This document shows positions 1 through 5,496 of a DNA stretch of 9,281 bases, in pieces. Each line of letters starts with the position of its first letter. The stretch's first letter is position 1. Both the position numbers and the translations under genes were made by a program. Origin of the DNA: Clostridiaceae bacterium (GTDB lineage: Bacteria; Bacillota; Clostridia; Oscillospirales; Acutalibacteraceae); the NCBI GenBank assembly GCA_904501675.1, contig CAJGCL010000077.1, positions 1-9,281 of the forward strand, given 5' to 3'. Below the pieces are notes generated by a model that saw only the letters and a program-made list of their open reading frames with translations, ran no database searches and had not been told where the DNA came from.

Positions 1-510
1 ACCTGATTCTGCAAAAACAGCCTCTGCCTTAATCTTACTGATAGCATAGTGGTCATAAACAGAAACCTTGAGAGGGTCGCCTGTTCTACCCCAATGGATA
101 GGAGCATTTCTGTCGCCTGTTTCAGCAACTGTACCTATGTAAACAACCTTAACTGCATCAGGATCTGGCTGAGCCTTGATAGCGTTAACGATGTTCTGAG
201 CTGCTGCAACGTTTGTTTTCTGTGTTTTAACAGGATAGTAGTCTGCTGCAGGAGAAACCATACCACCAACGTGGAGAACATAGTCTGCACCTGTAACCAT
301 ATCGAGAACATCCTCATAGTTTGTAAGGTCGCCCCATACAAATCTGATTGCAGGGTCATCCATATACTGTGCGAATTTCTCGCGGTTTTTCTTGCTGTCT
401 CTGTTAAGGAGAACAATGTTGAATTCGTTTTTTCTTGCATACAACTCAAGGAAACCCTGGAAACCCATTGTACCTGATGAGCCTGTAAGCGCAACAGTTT
501 TTTTCTGCAT
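1..510 (-). CDS. NAD(P)-dependent epimerase/dehydratase, extended SDR family (C-terminus cut by window edge)
   Basis: The frame is open from an ATG at 510-508 to the left edge. It gives 170 residues starting MQKKTVALTGSSGTMG, about half of a typical 300-350 residue protein. The nucleotide-binding glycine motif TGSSGTMG spans residues 9-16. D61 in WGDLTN, the hydrophobic strand before GGMVSP (82-87), the catalytic threonine T127 in YIGTVAETG, and the YAISK pair (Y155, K159) all match the extended short-chain dehydrogenase fold. Such enzymes use NAD(P) to epimerise, dehydrate or reduce nucleotide sugars or related carbonyl compounds in the cytoplasm. The visible half does not show which. The start is supported by GGAGGG six bases upstream. 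The gene has its own consensus promoter and lies downstream of a terminator, so it is probably transcribed separately from the Gfo/Idh gene unit. The family is secure; the substrate is unknown. Confidence 0.9.
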   Translation of the reverse strand, partial: MQKKTVALTGSSGTMGFQGFLELYARKNEFNIVLLNRDSKKNREKFAQYMDDPAIRFVWGDLTNYEDVLDMVTGADYVLHVGGMVSPAADYYPVKTQKTNVAAAQNIVNAIKAQPDPDAVKVVYIGTVAETGDRNAPIHWGRTGDPLKVSVYDHYAISKIKAEAVFAESG

Positions 511-550
511 AAGAATCCCTCCGATTACTTATATAAATTTATACATTATA

Positions 551-579
551 ATTATAAAAAATTTGACATTATTTGTCAA
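551..579 (-). promoter_or_regulatory. Consensus sigma-A promoter for the epimerase/dehydratase gene
   Basis: On the minus strand an exact TTGACA (579-574) is followed by a 17-base AT-rich spacer and an exact TATAAT (556-551). Transcription would begin near 543-545, leaving a leader of about 35 bases that contains the GGAGGG ribosome binding site. Both hexamers and the spacing are ideal, so this should be a strong promoter unless it is repressed. It lies between the upstream gene's terminator (612-638) and the start codon at 510. Confidence 0.85.
563..579. promoter_or_regulatory. Operator-like perfect palindrome on the -35 box
   Basis: The 17 bases TTGACATTATTTGTCAA form a perfect inverted repeat: 6-base arms around TTATT. 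The right arm is the minus-strand -35 hexamer and the left arm lies in the promoter spacer. A dimeric repressor bound here would block RNA polymerase. No regulator gene lies next to it in the window, and I do not recognise the site as a known family's consensus. One arm is fixed by the -35 consensus, so chance symmetry cannot be excluded. Confidence 0.45.
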
Positions 580-611
580 CGCATATTGTTAAAATATTCA
601 CTAATTCAAAC

Positions 612-638
612 AAAAAACGACGAGAAATAATCCCCGTC
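612..638 (-). terminator. Rho-independent terminator after the small membrane-protein gene
   Basis: On the minus strand GACGGGG (638-632) pairs with TCTCGTC (625-619), with two G-U pairs and a six-base loop. It is followed after one G by six T (617-612). The stem overlaps the TGA stop at 639-637. A run of A just before the stem could pair with the T run, so weak activity in the other direction is possible. It should end the dehydrogenase/membrane-protein transcript before the epimerase promoter. Confidence 0.75.
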
Positions 639-1164
639 ATTTTATAAGCTTTTTCAGTTTTTGAGAAAAGGCAACAAAAACAATATTCCCCTTTGAGAGA
701 ATAGAATCATAAAGAATAAAGACAATGTTAGCAAGTCCTAAGAGAACAGGTATTGTTGCTTTTCCAAATTCGCTATACTCCTCTGCTGACACTCCAAAAA
801 GGAGCACACCTGCAATGCCGATAAGAAAAGCAGCACAGTTAAAGAGTAAAAATTTAATTATCAAAGAAAACAACTTCGGTAAACGCTGAATCACGTCTCT
901 TATAAGTGGATAATACCCGAAAAACAATGCATATGTCAGCGATGCCTCTTTATCGGTCAAGAGAAGAAGAGATAAAAAAGCTGTTGCAAAATATAATCCT
1001 AGCGCCCATTTCTTGCTCCCCATATCCGCCACGACAATAACAATCACACCCGTGATTATGGGAAGAACATACATAAGCACGGGTATAATAGTTGTAATCG
1101 ACATAAGAACGACTGAAAGTGCTACCATCATTCCGCAAAGTGCAGTAAGCTTTGCCTTTTTCAT
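637..1164 (-). CDS. Small multi-spanning membrane protein, ECF-transporter S-component-like
   Basis: This is a 175-residue, very hydrophobic protein beginning MKKAKLTALCGMMVALSVVL. Five or six membrane segments can be picked out, at roughly residues 7-26, 30-49, 51-69, 73-88, 98-122 and 134-156. The C-terminus is lysine-rich (QKLKKLIK). The length, the basic N-terminus before an Ala/Met-rich first helix, and the helix spacing resemble substrate-binding S components of ECF vitamin/cofactor importers. No diagnostic residues identify a ligand, and no EcfA or EcfT gene is present. I chose ATG at 1164 rather than TTG three bases earlier. Its first base is the last base of the upstream stop (TGATG), a typical translational-coupling arrangement. 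A GAGG lies about 13 bases upstream. Co-translation with the Gfo/Idh dehydrogenase suggests a shared substrate pathway. An uncharacterised clostridial membrane protein of another kind remains possible. Confidence 0.6.
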   Translation of the reverse strand: MKKAKLTALCGMMVALSVVLMSITTIIPVLMYVLPIITGVIVIVVADMGSKKWALGLYFATAFLSLLLLTDKEASLTYALFFGYYPLIRDVIQRLPKLFSLIIKFLLFNCAAFLIGIAGVLLFGVSAEEYSEFGKATIPVLLGLANIVFILYDSILSKGNIVFVAFSQKLKKLIK

Positions 1165-2234
1165 CAAGCTATAACAACCTCATGTCCTGTACGGGCAGAT
1201 TCATATATAGCATCAAGAATTTTCATAATCTCAACTCCATCCTCTGCAGGAGCAACGCAAGGGGTTCCGTTGAGAACACAATCAACAAAGTGGTTGATTT
1301 CTCTACAGAAAAGGCCATCAAAGGAAAGGCTTGTATCATTATTAAAGCTAAGGTCAACAAGGTATCCGTTTTCCTGGCTAAAAATCTCAACCTGTGGGTC
1401 AAGCTTTGCACCAGCCTTTGTACCGAAGAACTGAATGTTGCCCTCACCGTTTTTGATATTAAGAGAGAAACTTGCTTCAACAGAAAGCACAAGACCATTA
1501 TCGAAACGGATAAGAGCTGTTGCAAGGTCCTCTACATCGCAGATATCCTCTGCGCCTGCAGAAACAGACTGATAGCCCTTGCCTACTTTAATATCGGGGC
1601 GGTTAAAGAGCTTCTGGAAGGTTGCACCATAAACAGAAACAGGCTTTGGATTACCGCAAAGATATCTTGAAAGGTCAATAACATGAACGCCTAAATCTAT
1701 AAGAGGACCGCCACCTGAGCGTGATTTATCACCAAACCAACCGCCAGGGTTACCATTACGACGAAGATATGTAGCTTTAGCATAATAAATATCGCCAAAC
1801 TTGCCTGCGTCAATAAAATCACGCATAACATCAGCATCGTTTCCGTAACGTCTTACAAAACCAATCTGAAGATGTCTTCCGTTAGCCTTTGCAGCTGCCA
1901 GCATTTCCTCGGCTTGTTTTGTATTCATTGCCATAGGCTTTTCGCAGATAACATCTTTACCTGCATTAAGAGCAGCAATTGTACACTCAGCATGAGCTGC
2001 ATTCCATGTACAAACACTTACAATATCTATTTCAGGAAGAGCCTTGAGCATTTCATCCTTATCAAGGAAGCAACGCTCTTCAGGAATGTTATATTTTTCT
2101 GCCATTAACTTAAGCTGCTTTTCATTAATATCGCAAAAAGCATACAATTCAACATTAGGATTTTTGATGTAGCCGTTAATATGCTCGTTGGAAATACCAC
2201 CAACACCTATAACGGCAGCCTTTAACTGTTTCAT
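1164..2234 (-). CDS. Gfo/Idh/MocA family oxidoreductase
   Basis: A 356-residue cytoplasmic NAD(P)-dependent dehydrogenase of the glucose-fructose oxidoreductase / inositol dehydrogenase family, close to the usual 330-390 residues. The N-terminal Rossmann domain carries GVGGIS (10-15), with D35 at the end of the second strand (AFCD). CTWNAAH (75-81) is followed by the family EKP motif at 98-100, whose K99 is the usual catalytic lysine. The C-terminal domain has GGGPLIDLGVHVIDL (174-188), supplying D180 and H184, the usual substrate-binding and acid-base residues. Members oxidise or reduce a hydroxyl of sugars, cyclitols or related compounds; the substrate cannot be told here. The start is the ATG at 2234, six bases after GGGAGGT. 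A start nine codons upstream would place that ribosome binding site inside the gene. The TGA stop overlaps the ATG of the membrane-protein gene. It is transcribed divergently from the PHP gene. Confidence 0.93.
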   Translation of the reverse strand: MKQLKAAVIGVGGISNEHINGYIKNPNVELYAFCDINEKQLKLMAEKYNIPEERCFLDKDEMLKALPEIDIVSVCTWNAAHAECTIAALNAGKDVICEKPMAMNTKQAEEMLAAAKANGRHLQIGFVRRYGNDADVMRDFIDAGKFGDIYYAKATYLRRNGNPGGWFGDKSRSGGGPLIDLGVHVIDLSRYLCGNPKPVSVYGATFQKLFNRPDIKVGKGYQSVSAGAEDICDVEDLATALIRFDNGLVLSVEASFSLNIKNGEGNIQFFGTKAGAKLDPQVEIFSQENGYLVDLSFNNDTSLSFDGLFCREINHFVDCVLNGTPCVAPAEDGVEIMKILDAIYESARTGHEVVIA

Positions 2235-2285
2235 AAAAATACCTCCCAAAACAGATTTCAATTCATTTTCATAAACAGTAAAAAA

Positions 2286-2314
2286 AGTATATCATTTTAT
2301 AATTAAATTCGCAA
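2286..2314 (-). promoter_or_regulatory. Probable promoter of the Gfo/Idh/MocA gene unit
   Basis: On the minus strand TTGCGA (2314-2309), 17 bases, then TATACT (2291-2286). This is four of six and five of six matches to the sigma-A hexamers, at ideal spacing. It lies about 50 bases upstream of the chosen ATG at 2234. The region is AT-rich, so a chance match is possible. Confidence 0.6.
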
Positions 2315-2319
2315 TAGTA

Positions 2320-2350
2320 TTATAGACAAACAGTTTACTTTGTTCTATAA
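2320..2350. promoter_or_regulatory. Operator-like inverted repeat over the PHP-gene promoter
   Basis: The arm TTATAGACAAA (2320-2330) is matched by TTTGTTCTATAA (2339-2350). The second arm's reverse complement, TTATAGAACAAA, differs only by one extra A. The eight bases between are CAGTTTAC. The repeat covers the -35 hexamer, the whole spacer and most of the -10 hexamer of the plus-strand promoter, the usual position of a repressor operator. It is also only a few bases upstream of the leftward promoter, so one regulator could affect both directions. No regulator gene is adjacent. Confidence 0.5.
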
Positions 2351-2351
2351 T
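2323..2351 (+). promoter_or_regulatory. Promoter of the PHP-domain gene
   Basis: TAGACA (2323-2328), a 17-base spacer, then an exact TATAAT (2346-2351). This is five of six and six of six matches to the sigma-A consensus. Transcription would start near 2358, giving a leader of about 33 bases before the ATG at 2391. Confidence 0.75.
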
Positions 2352-2390
2352 GTCTAGGTAATCTATATAAAAGAAAAGAGATAATGCATA

Positions 2391-3089
2391 ATGTCATATT
2401 TATACGAAATGCACGCCCACGTAAAAGAGGTTTCCACTTGTTCCCCTACAAGTGCAAGGGAGTTTGTGTCACTCTATACAGATACAGATTACACCGGTAT
2501 TGTACTCACAGACCACATGAACTCCGATACATTTACAAAAAGAGGTCTTGGTGATGCACAGTGGGATAAAAAAATAGACCACTTTCTCACAGGCTACAAG
2601 GCTGTAAAGGAAGCGGCCGGAGACAAGCTCATTGTAATTATGGCAATGGAAATACACTTTTATGATAACCCCAATGATTACCTTGTATACGGTGTTACAG
2701 AGGATTTCTTACGTTCACACGGAGACCTTATGGCAATGGGAGCCGAAAAGTTTTCAGAGCTTGCTAAAGAAAATGGTATTATCTTCATACAGGCACACCC
2801 ATTCAGGAGAGATTCTCTTATTACTGACTGGAAGCTTCTCGACGGATACGAAATATTCAACGGAAATCCACGCCACTACTCCTGCAACCCCATGGCAGAA
2901 GAATGGGCAAAATATCATCACAAGTCAATTGTAACATCAGGTTCAGATTTCCACGAGCCTGAGGATGCCTGCCACGGTGGTATTTACTTTGAAAAGAAAA
3001 TCTCTACACCTCAAGAGCTTGTTGAAGAATTGAGAAGCGGAAATTATACTTTGTTCAAGAAAAAGTTCAAGCATACAAGACCAGAATAA
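2391..3089 (+). CDS. PHP-domain metal-dependent phosphoesterase
   Basis: A 232-residue cytoplasmic protein carrying the metal ligands of the polymerase-and-histidinol-phosphatase fold: H8 and H10 (EMHAH), D41-H42 (LTDH), E87 (AMEIH), H136 (QAHPF), and D186 with H188 (SGSDFH). PHP proteins bind two or three divalent metal ions and hydrolyse phosphate esters. The sequence does not separate a histidinol phosphatase from a nucleotidase/exonuclease (TrpH/YciV-like) or a sugar phosphatase. It is single-domain, without the polymerase or extra C-terminal modules of larger relatives. The ATG at 2391 is the only start that keeps H8 and H10, and TAA in frame nine bases upstream rules out an earlier one. 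The ribosome binding site is poor (AAAGAG about 10 bases upstream), unlike the strong sites of its neighbours. It is monocistronic, between its own promoter and a strong terminator. It is the only plus-strand gene here. Confidence 0.9.
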   Translation: MSYLYEMHAHVKEVSTCSPTSAREFVSLYTDTDYTGIVLTDHMNSDTFTKRGLGDAQWDKKIDHFLTGYKAVKEAAGDKLIVIMAMEIHFYDNPNDYLVYGVTEDFLRSHGDLMAMGAEKFSELAKENGIIFIQAHPFRRDSLITDWKLLDGYEIFNGNPRHYSCNPMAEEWAKYHHKSIVTSGSDFHEPEDACHGGIYFEKKISTPQELVEELRSGNYTLFKKKFKHTRPE

Positions 3090-3090
3090 C

Positions 3091-3125
3091 AAAAGAACTC
3101 AATCCAATGTGGATTGAGTTCTTTT
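3091..3125. terminator. Bidirectional terminator between convergent genes
   Basis: A perfect 15-base stem, AAAAGAACTCAATCC (3091-3105) with GGATTGAGTTCTTTT (3111-3125), around the loop AATGT. The A run on one flank and T run on the other give a T tail in both directions. It fills nearly all of the 37 bases between the TAA of the PHP gene (3087-3089) and the TAA of the DUF2804 gene (3129-3127), so it ends both transcripts. Confidence 0.93.
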
Positions 3126-3126
3126 A

Positions 3127-4158
3127 TTACCATCTGTTATGTACTTTTTCGTGAAAGCCTACAAGATTTTCTATTTTCAGTACTGTTCCATCATCGAGAG
3201 TAACCGTGCCGTTAAGGTAACCAAAAAGCTTGTCTGCTTGTTGGCAAACGAAAGGAAATTTCAAATCTGTTTTATCATTATAAAATGGCGTAAACTCCAT
3301 TTTCCAACGGTCGTCATTTGAGGTCATATACCATTTCCTCATAGGGTCTCTTGTTGGGATTCCAAAATCAACAAGATCAAGCTTGTGGCATTTACCATCA
3401 TAAAAAACCATATTTTCACTTGCGTTTTTCGTGTTTCCAAAGCCATAGCCAATATTATAACCAAAAGGCTTTCCGTTAACAATACCCGATCCTATTCCCC
3501 AATACCAAGTATTATCGTAGGTCCAGCTGCCTCTTCCCCAGTCCAGAATGCCAAAATCCTTTGAAGCATCAAAGGTATATGTTTTACCATTCATTTTCAC
3601 GTAACCCGAAGCAGGCATACATGGTATTTTTTGATTGTAATAAAATGCAGATTTTTTCTCATCCCAGGGAGTTGCAATAACCATTGTATCCATAGGTGGC
3701 TGTTCAAGGAAAATATCCGCTTCAAGTTCTGCACGGTGCTTTGTTGCGTAATATTTACAATAAAAGTGCCTGCCTTTTTCATCTCTATCTATGTGGTAAT
3801 CGCAAAACTTTGACTTATACTCTATATTTCCCTCTTCACTTGTTCGAGGAAGATTAAGCTTGCCCATAGGAAAAATCTTAAGTTCAAGGTACGGATACTT
3901 TTTATTCTCCTCGAAATCGAAAACAGCGCAGTTCACAAGACCCATATATCTGTTATCTGCAAAGGTAAAGGAAACAGCATATCTGCCCTCACTATCAATT
4001 ATATGATAGTAATCCCACTCTTTAAGGCGCATAGGCTCTTTTACCATTTGAGGGTCATAATCGAAAACAAGGCAATTTGCCCACCCCGGCTCTTTAAGCG
4101 AACCATCTTCGTTGAGGAGTAAGCCTCTGCCTTTGATTTTATGATTTCTATTCAGCAA
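3127..4158 (-). CDS. DUF2804 domain-containing protein
   Basis: A 343-residue protein with no signal peptide or membrane segment. It matches the DUF2804 family along its whole length. The marks are WANCLVFDYDPQMV (26-39), the central DWGRGSWTYDNTWYWGIGSG (206-225), and the ending GFHEKVHNRW (334-343). The family is rich in aromatic residues and beta strands. Its function is not established, and I do not assign one. The start is TTG at 4158. The frame is closed three bases further upstream by the previous gene's TAA, and no ATG occurs before residue 39. AAGGGG ends about eight bases before the TTG, inside the end of the peptidase gene. It is the second gene of a two-gene unit with the M28 peptidase. 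It ends at the shared bidirectional terminator. Confidence 0.85.
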   Translation of the reverse strand: MLNRNHKIKGRGLLLNEDGSLKEPGWANCLVFDYDPQMVKEPMRLKEWDYYHIIDSEGRYAVSFTFADNRYMGLVNCAVFDFEENKKYPYLELKIFPMGKLNLPRTSEEGNIEYKSKFCDYHIDRDEKGRHFYCKYYATKHRAELEADIFLEQPPMDTMVIATPWDEKKSAFYYNQKIPCMPASGYVKMNGKTYTFDASKDFGILDWGRGSWTYDNTWYWGIGSGIVNGKPFGYNIGYGFGNTKNASENMVFYDGKCHKLDLVDFGIPTRDPMRKWYMTSNDDRWKMEFTPFYNDKTDLKFPFVCQQADKLFGYLNGTVTLDDGTVLKIENLVGFHEKVHNRW

Positions 4159-4161
4159 GAC

Positions 4162-5418
4162 TTATATCCCCTTTTCGTCGTAAAGGAATGCTGTTTCAAG
4201 AGCAATCTTAACACCAAGCTCAATAGCCTGCGGTGAAAGGTTATCTGCAGTATCAAGTCTTGTGTGGTAGTATTTGGCAGGAGTAGGATCCATTGCTGTG
4301 AGCGCAGACGCAGGAACTCCTGCCTGAGACATTGCAGCAGCATCTGTTGCGCCAAGCTCAATAACACCGATTGGTACATCAACGCCTACATTTTTAGCAG
4401 CACTTTGGATAAGCTCTGCAACACAGCGGTCGTTTTTAACTACACCTGTCATATCTTTTTCATAAATCTTAATAAATTCAGGCTCGCGGATAGTATCAAG
4501 ACTAACAAAAACAGTTTCAACGCCGTCGTTAAGCATTTCTTTATTAGCTTTTGCAAATGCTTTTGAACCGCGAAGACCTGCTTCTTCACCACCTGCACAA
4601 AGAACAGCAACCTCTGTATTTTCAAAGCGGATATCGTTATCGCTCAAGAACTTTGCTACAGCACAGCTGATAAGACAACCTGTAAGGTCATCGTTTGCAC
4701 CCATAACAGGAAGCTTGTAGTTACAGAAATTAATTGCCATTACAAGAACAGGAACTGTAAGGTACATAATAACTGCAATAATTCTGAGGGCAAGGTTACC
4801 CTCTGCACCCCATACTACAGAGCCGAAAGCACCGCCAAAATGAATCATAGCATAAATATTTGCGCCAAGACCCAAAAGTATGCTCACAACTGCAACACCG
4901 ATAATTGTTGCAACAACAGGTCTGCCACCCTTATATGTATAAGTCCATTCGAAAGCAGAATCAGTATGACCTGAAAAGATAATTCTCTTTTTAGCTTCGC
5001 CACTTGCTTTTCTTACACCATAAACGTTACCGCTTGTTTTCTTTTTAAAGAAACCGTCAAGCACCGGTTTATACAAAATGAACTCACCAACAACAAAGAA
5101 TAATGCAAGTGCTGCACAAGCAAGGCCGAGCACTGCAAGACCAAGTGTAAAGAAAATAACACCAAGAATAAGGAGCACTGCACCGATTGGCACCCAAGCC
5201 ATAAATGCTTTATCGCTACACTTATATTCTTCGCGTTTAACCTCATCGCACCATTTCTGGAGGTCTGCCTGCATATATTCCTGAGCCTGTTTTTCAGCAT
5301 CGCTACCAACAGGACGAGGACCAAAGTTCTTGCAGATGTTTTTTATGCTTTTAAGCGAATAGTTAGTATATTCTCTTACTTTGACATCAAAATTTGGAAT
5401 ACTTTCGTTTGATTTCAT
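4162..5418 (-). CDS. Membrane-embedded M28-family metallopeptidase
   Basis: A 418-residue protein with the zinc-aminopeptidase (M28) residues: H151 and D153 (SGHTDSA), bridging D243 or D244 (GANDDLTG), catalytic E278-E279 (GGEEAG), D308 (SLDTI) and H385 (YYHTRLDTAD). The N-terminal motif FGPRPVGS (32-39) is also typical of M28. There are four hydrophobic helices, at about 72-93, 95-116, 167-192 and 209-231. The last two interrupt the peptidase domain between the first and second metal ligands. There is no N-terminal signal peptide. The loops joining each helix pair lack Lys/Arg, while the catalytic segments are basic, so the positive-inside rule puts the active site in the cytoplasm. GAGGG seven bases upstream supports the ATG at 5418. 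It is the first gene of a unit with DUF2804, with its own promoter just past uvrA. Its substrate is presumably peptides or amino-acylated small molecules, which is an inference. Confidence 0.9.
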   Translation of the reverse strand: MKSNESIPNFDVKVREYTNYSLKSIKNICKNFGPRPVGSDAEKQAQEYMQADLQKWCDEVKREEYKCSDKAFMAWVPIGAVLLILGVIFFTLGLAVLGLACAALALFFVVGEFILYKPVLDGFFKKKTSGNVYGVRKASGEAKKRIIFSGHTDSAFEWTYTYKGGRPVVATIIGVAVVSILLGLGANIYAMIHFGGAFGSVVWGAEGNLALRIIAVIMYLTVPVLVMAINFCNYKLPVMGANDDLTGCLISCAVAKFLSDNDIRFENTEVAVLCAGGEEAGLRGSKAFAKANKEMLNDGVETVFVSLDTIREPEFIKIYEKDMTGVVKNDRCVAELIQSAAKNVGVDVPIGVIELGATDAAAMSQAGVPASALTAMDPTPAKYYHTRLDTADNLSPQAIELGVKIALETAFLYDEKGI

Positions 5419-5464
5419 TTCGTTTCCCTCTTTCTATAATATTCGAGAAATTTACAACCCTATA

Positions 5465-5493
5465 ATTATACACCAAACAACAAATTATATCAA
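5465..5493 (-). promoter_or_regulatory. Promoter of the M28 peptidase-DUF2804 unit
   Basis: On the minus strand TTGATA (5493-5488), a 17-base spacer, then exact TATAAT (5470-5465). It lies in the 78 bases between the uvrA stop (5497) and the peptidase start (5418). Transcription would begin near 5458, giving a leader of about 40 bases. Confidence 0.75.
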
Positions 5494-5496
5494 TAA

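Noticed and set aside
49..592. Open frames of 142 and 66 residues on the plus strand and 119 residues on the minus strand
   Set aside because: They lie across the epimerase/dehydratase gene in other frames, are cysteine-rich or otherwise improbable proteins, and have no motif. The real gene is the longer minus-strand frame with Rossmann and YxxxK motifs.
1152..1670. 172-residue plus-strand open frame
   Set aside because: It lies opposite the well-supported Gfo/Idh/MocA gene, has no ribosome binding site, and its composition is that of an antisense shadow.
2235..2261. Upstream extension of the Gfo/Idh/MocA protein by nine residues
   Set aside because: It would place GGGAGGT inside the coding region and add residues before the conserved Rossmann start. 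The ATG at 2234 has ideal spacing.
2347..2395. ATAATGTC occurring twice (2347-2354 and 2388-2395)
   Set aside because: One copy is the -10 region and the other is the start codon context. An 8-base AT-rich match between two functional sites is likely chance.
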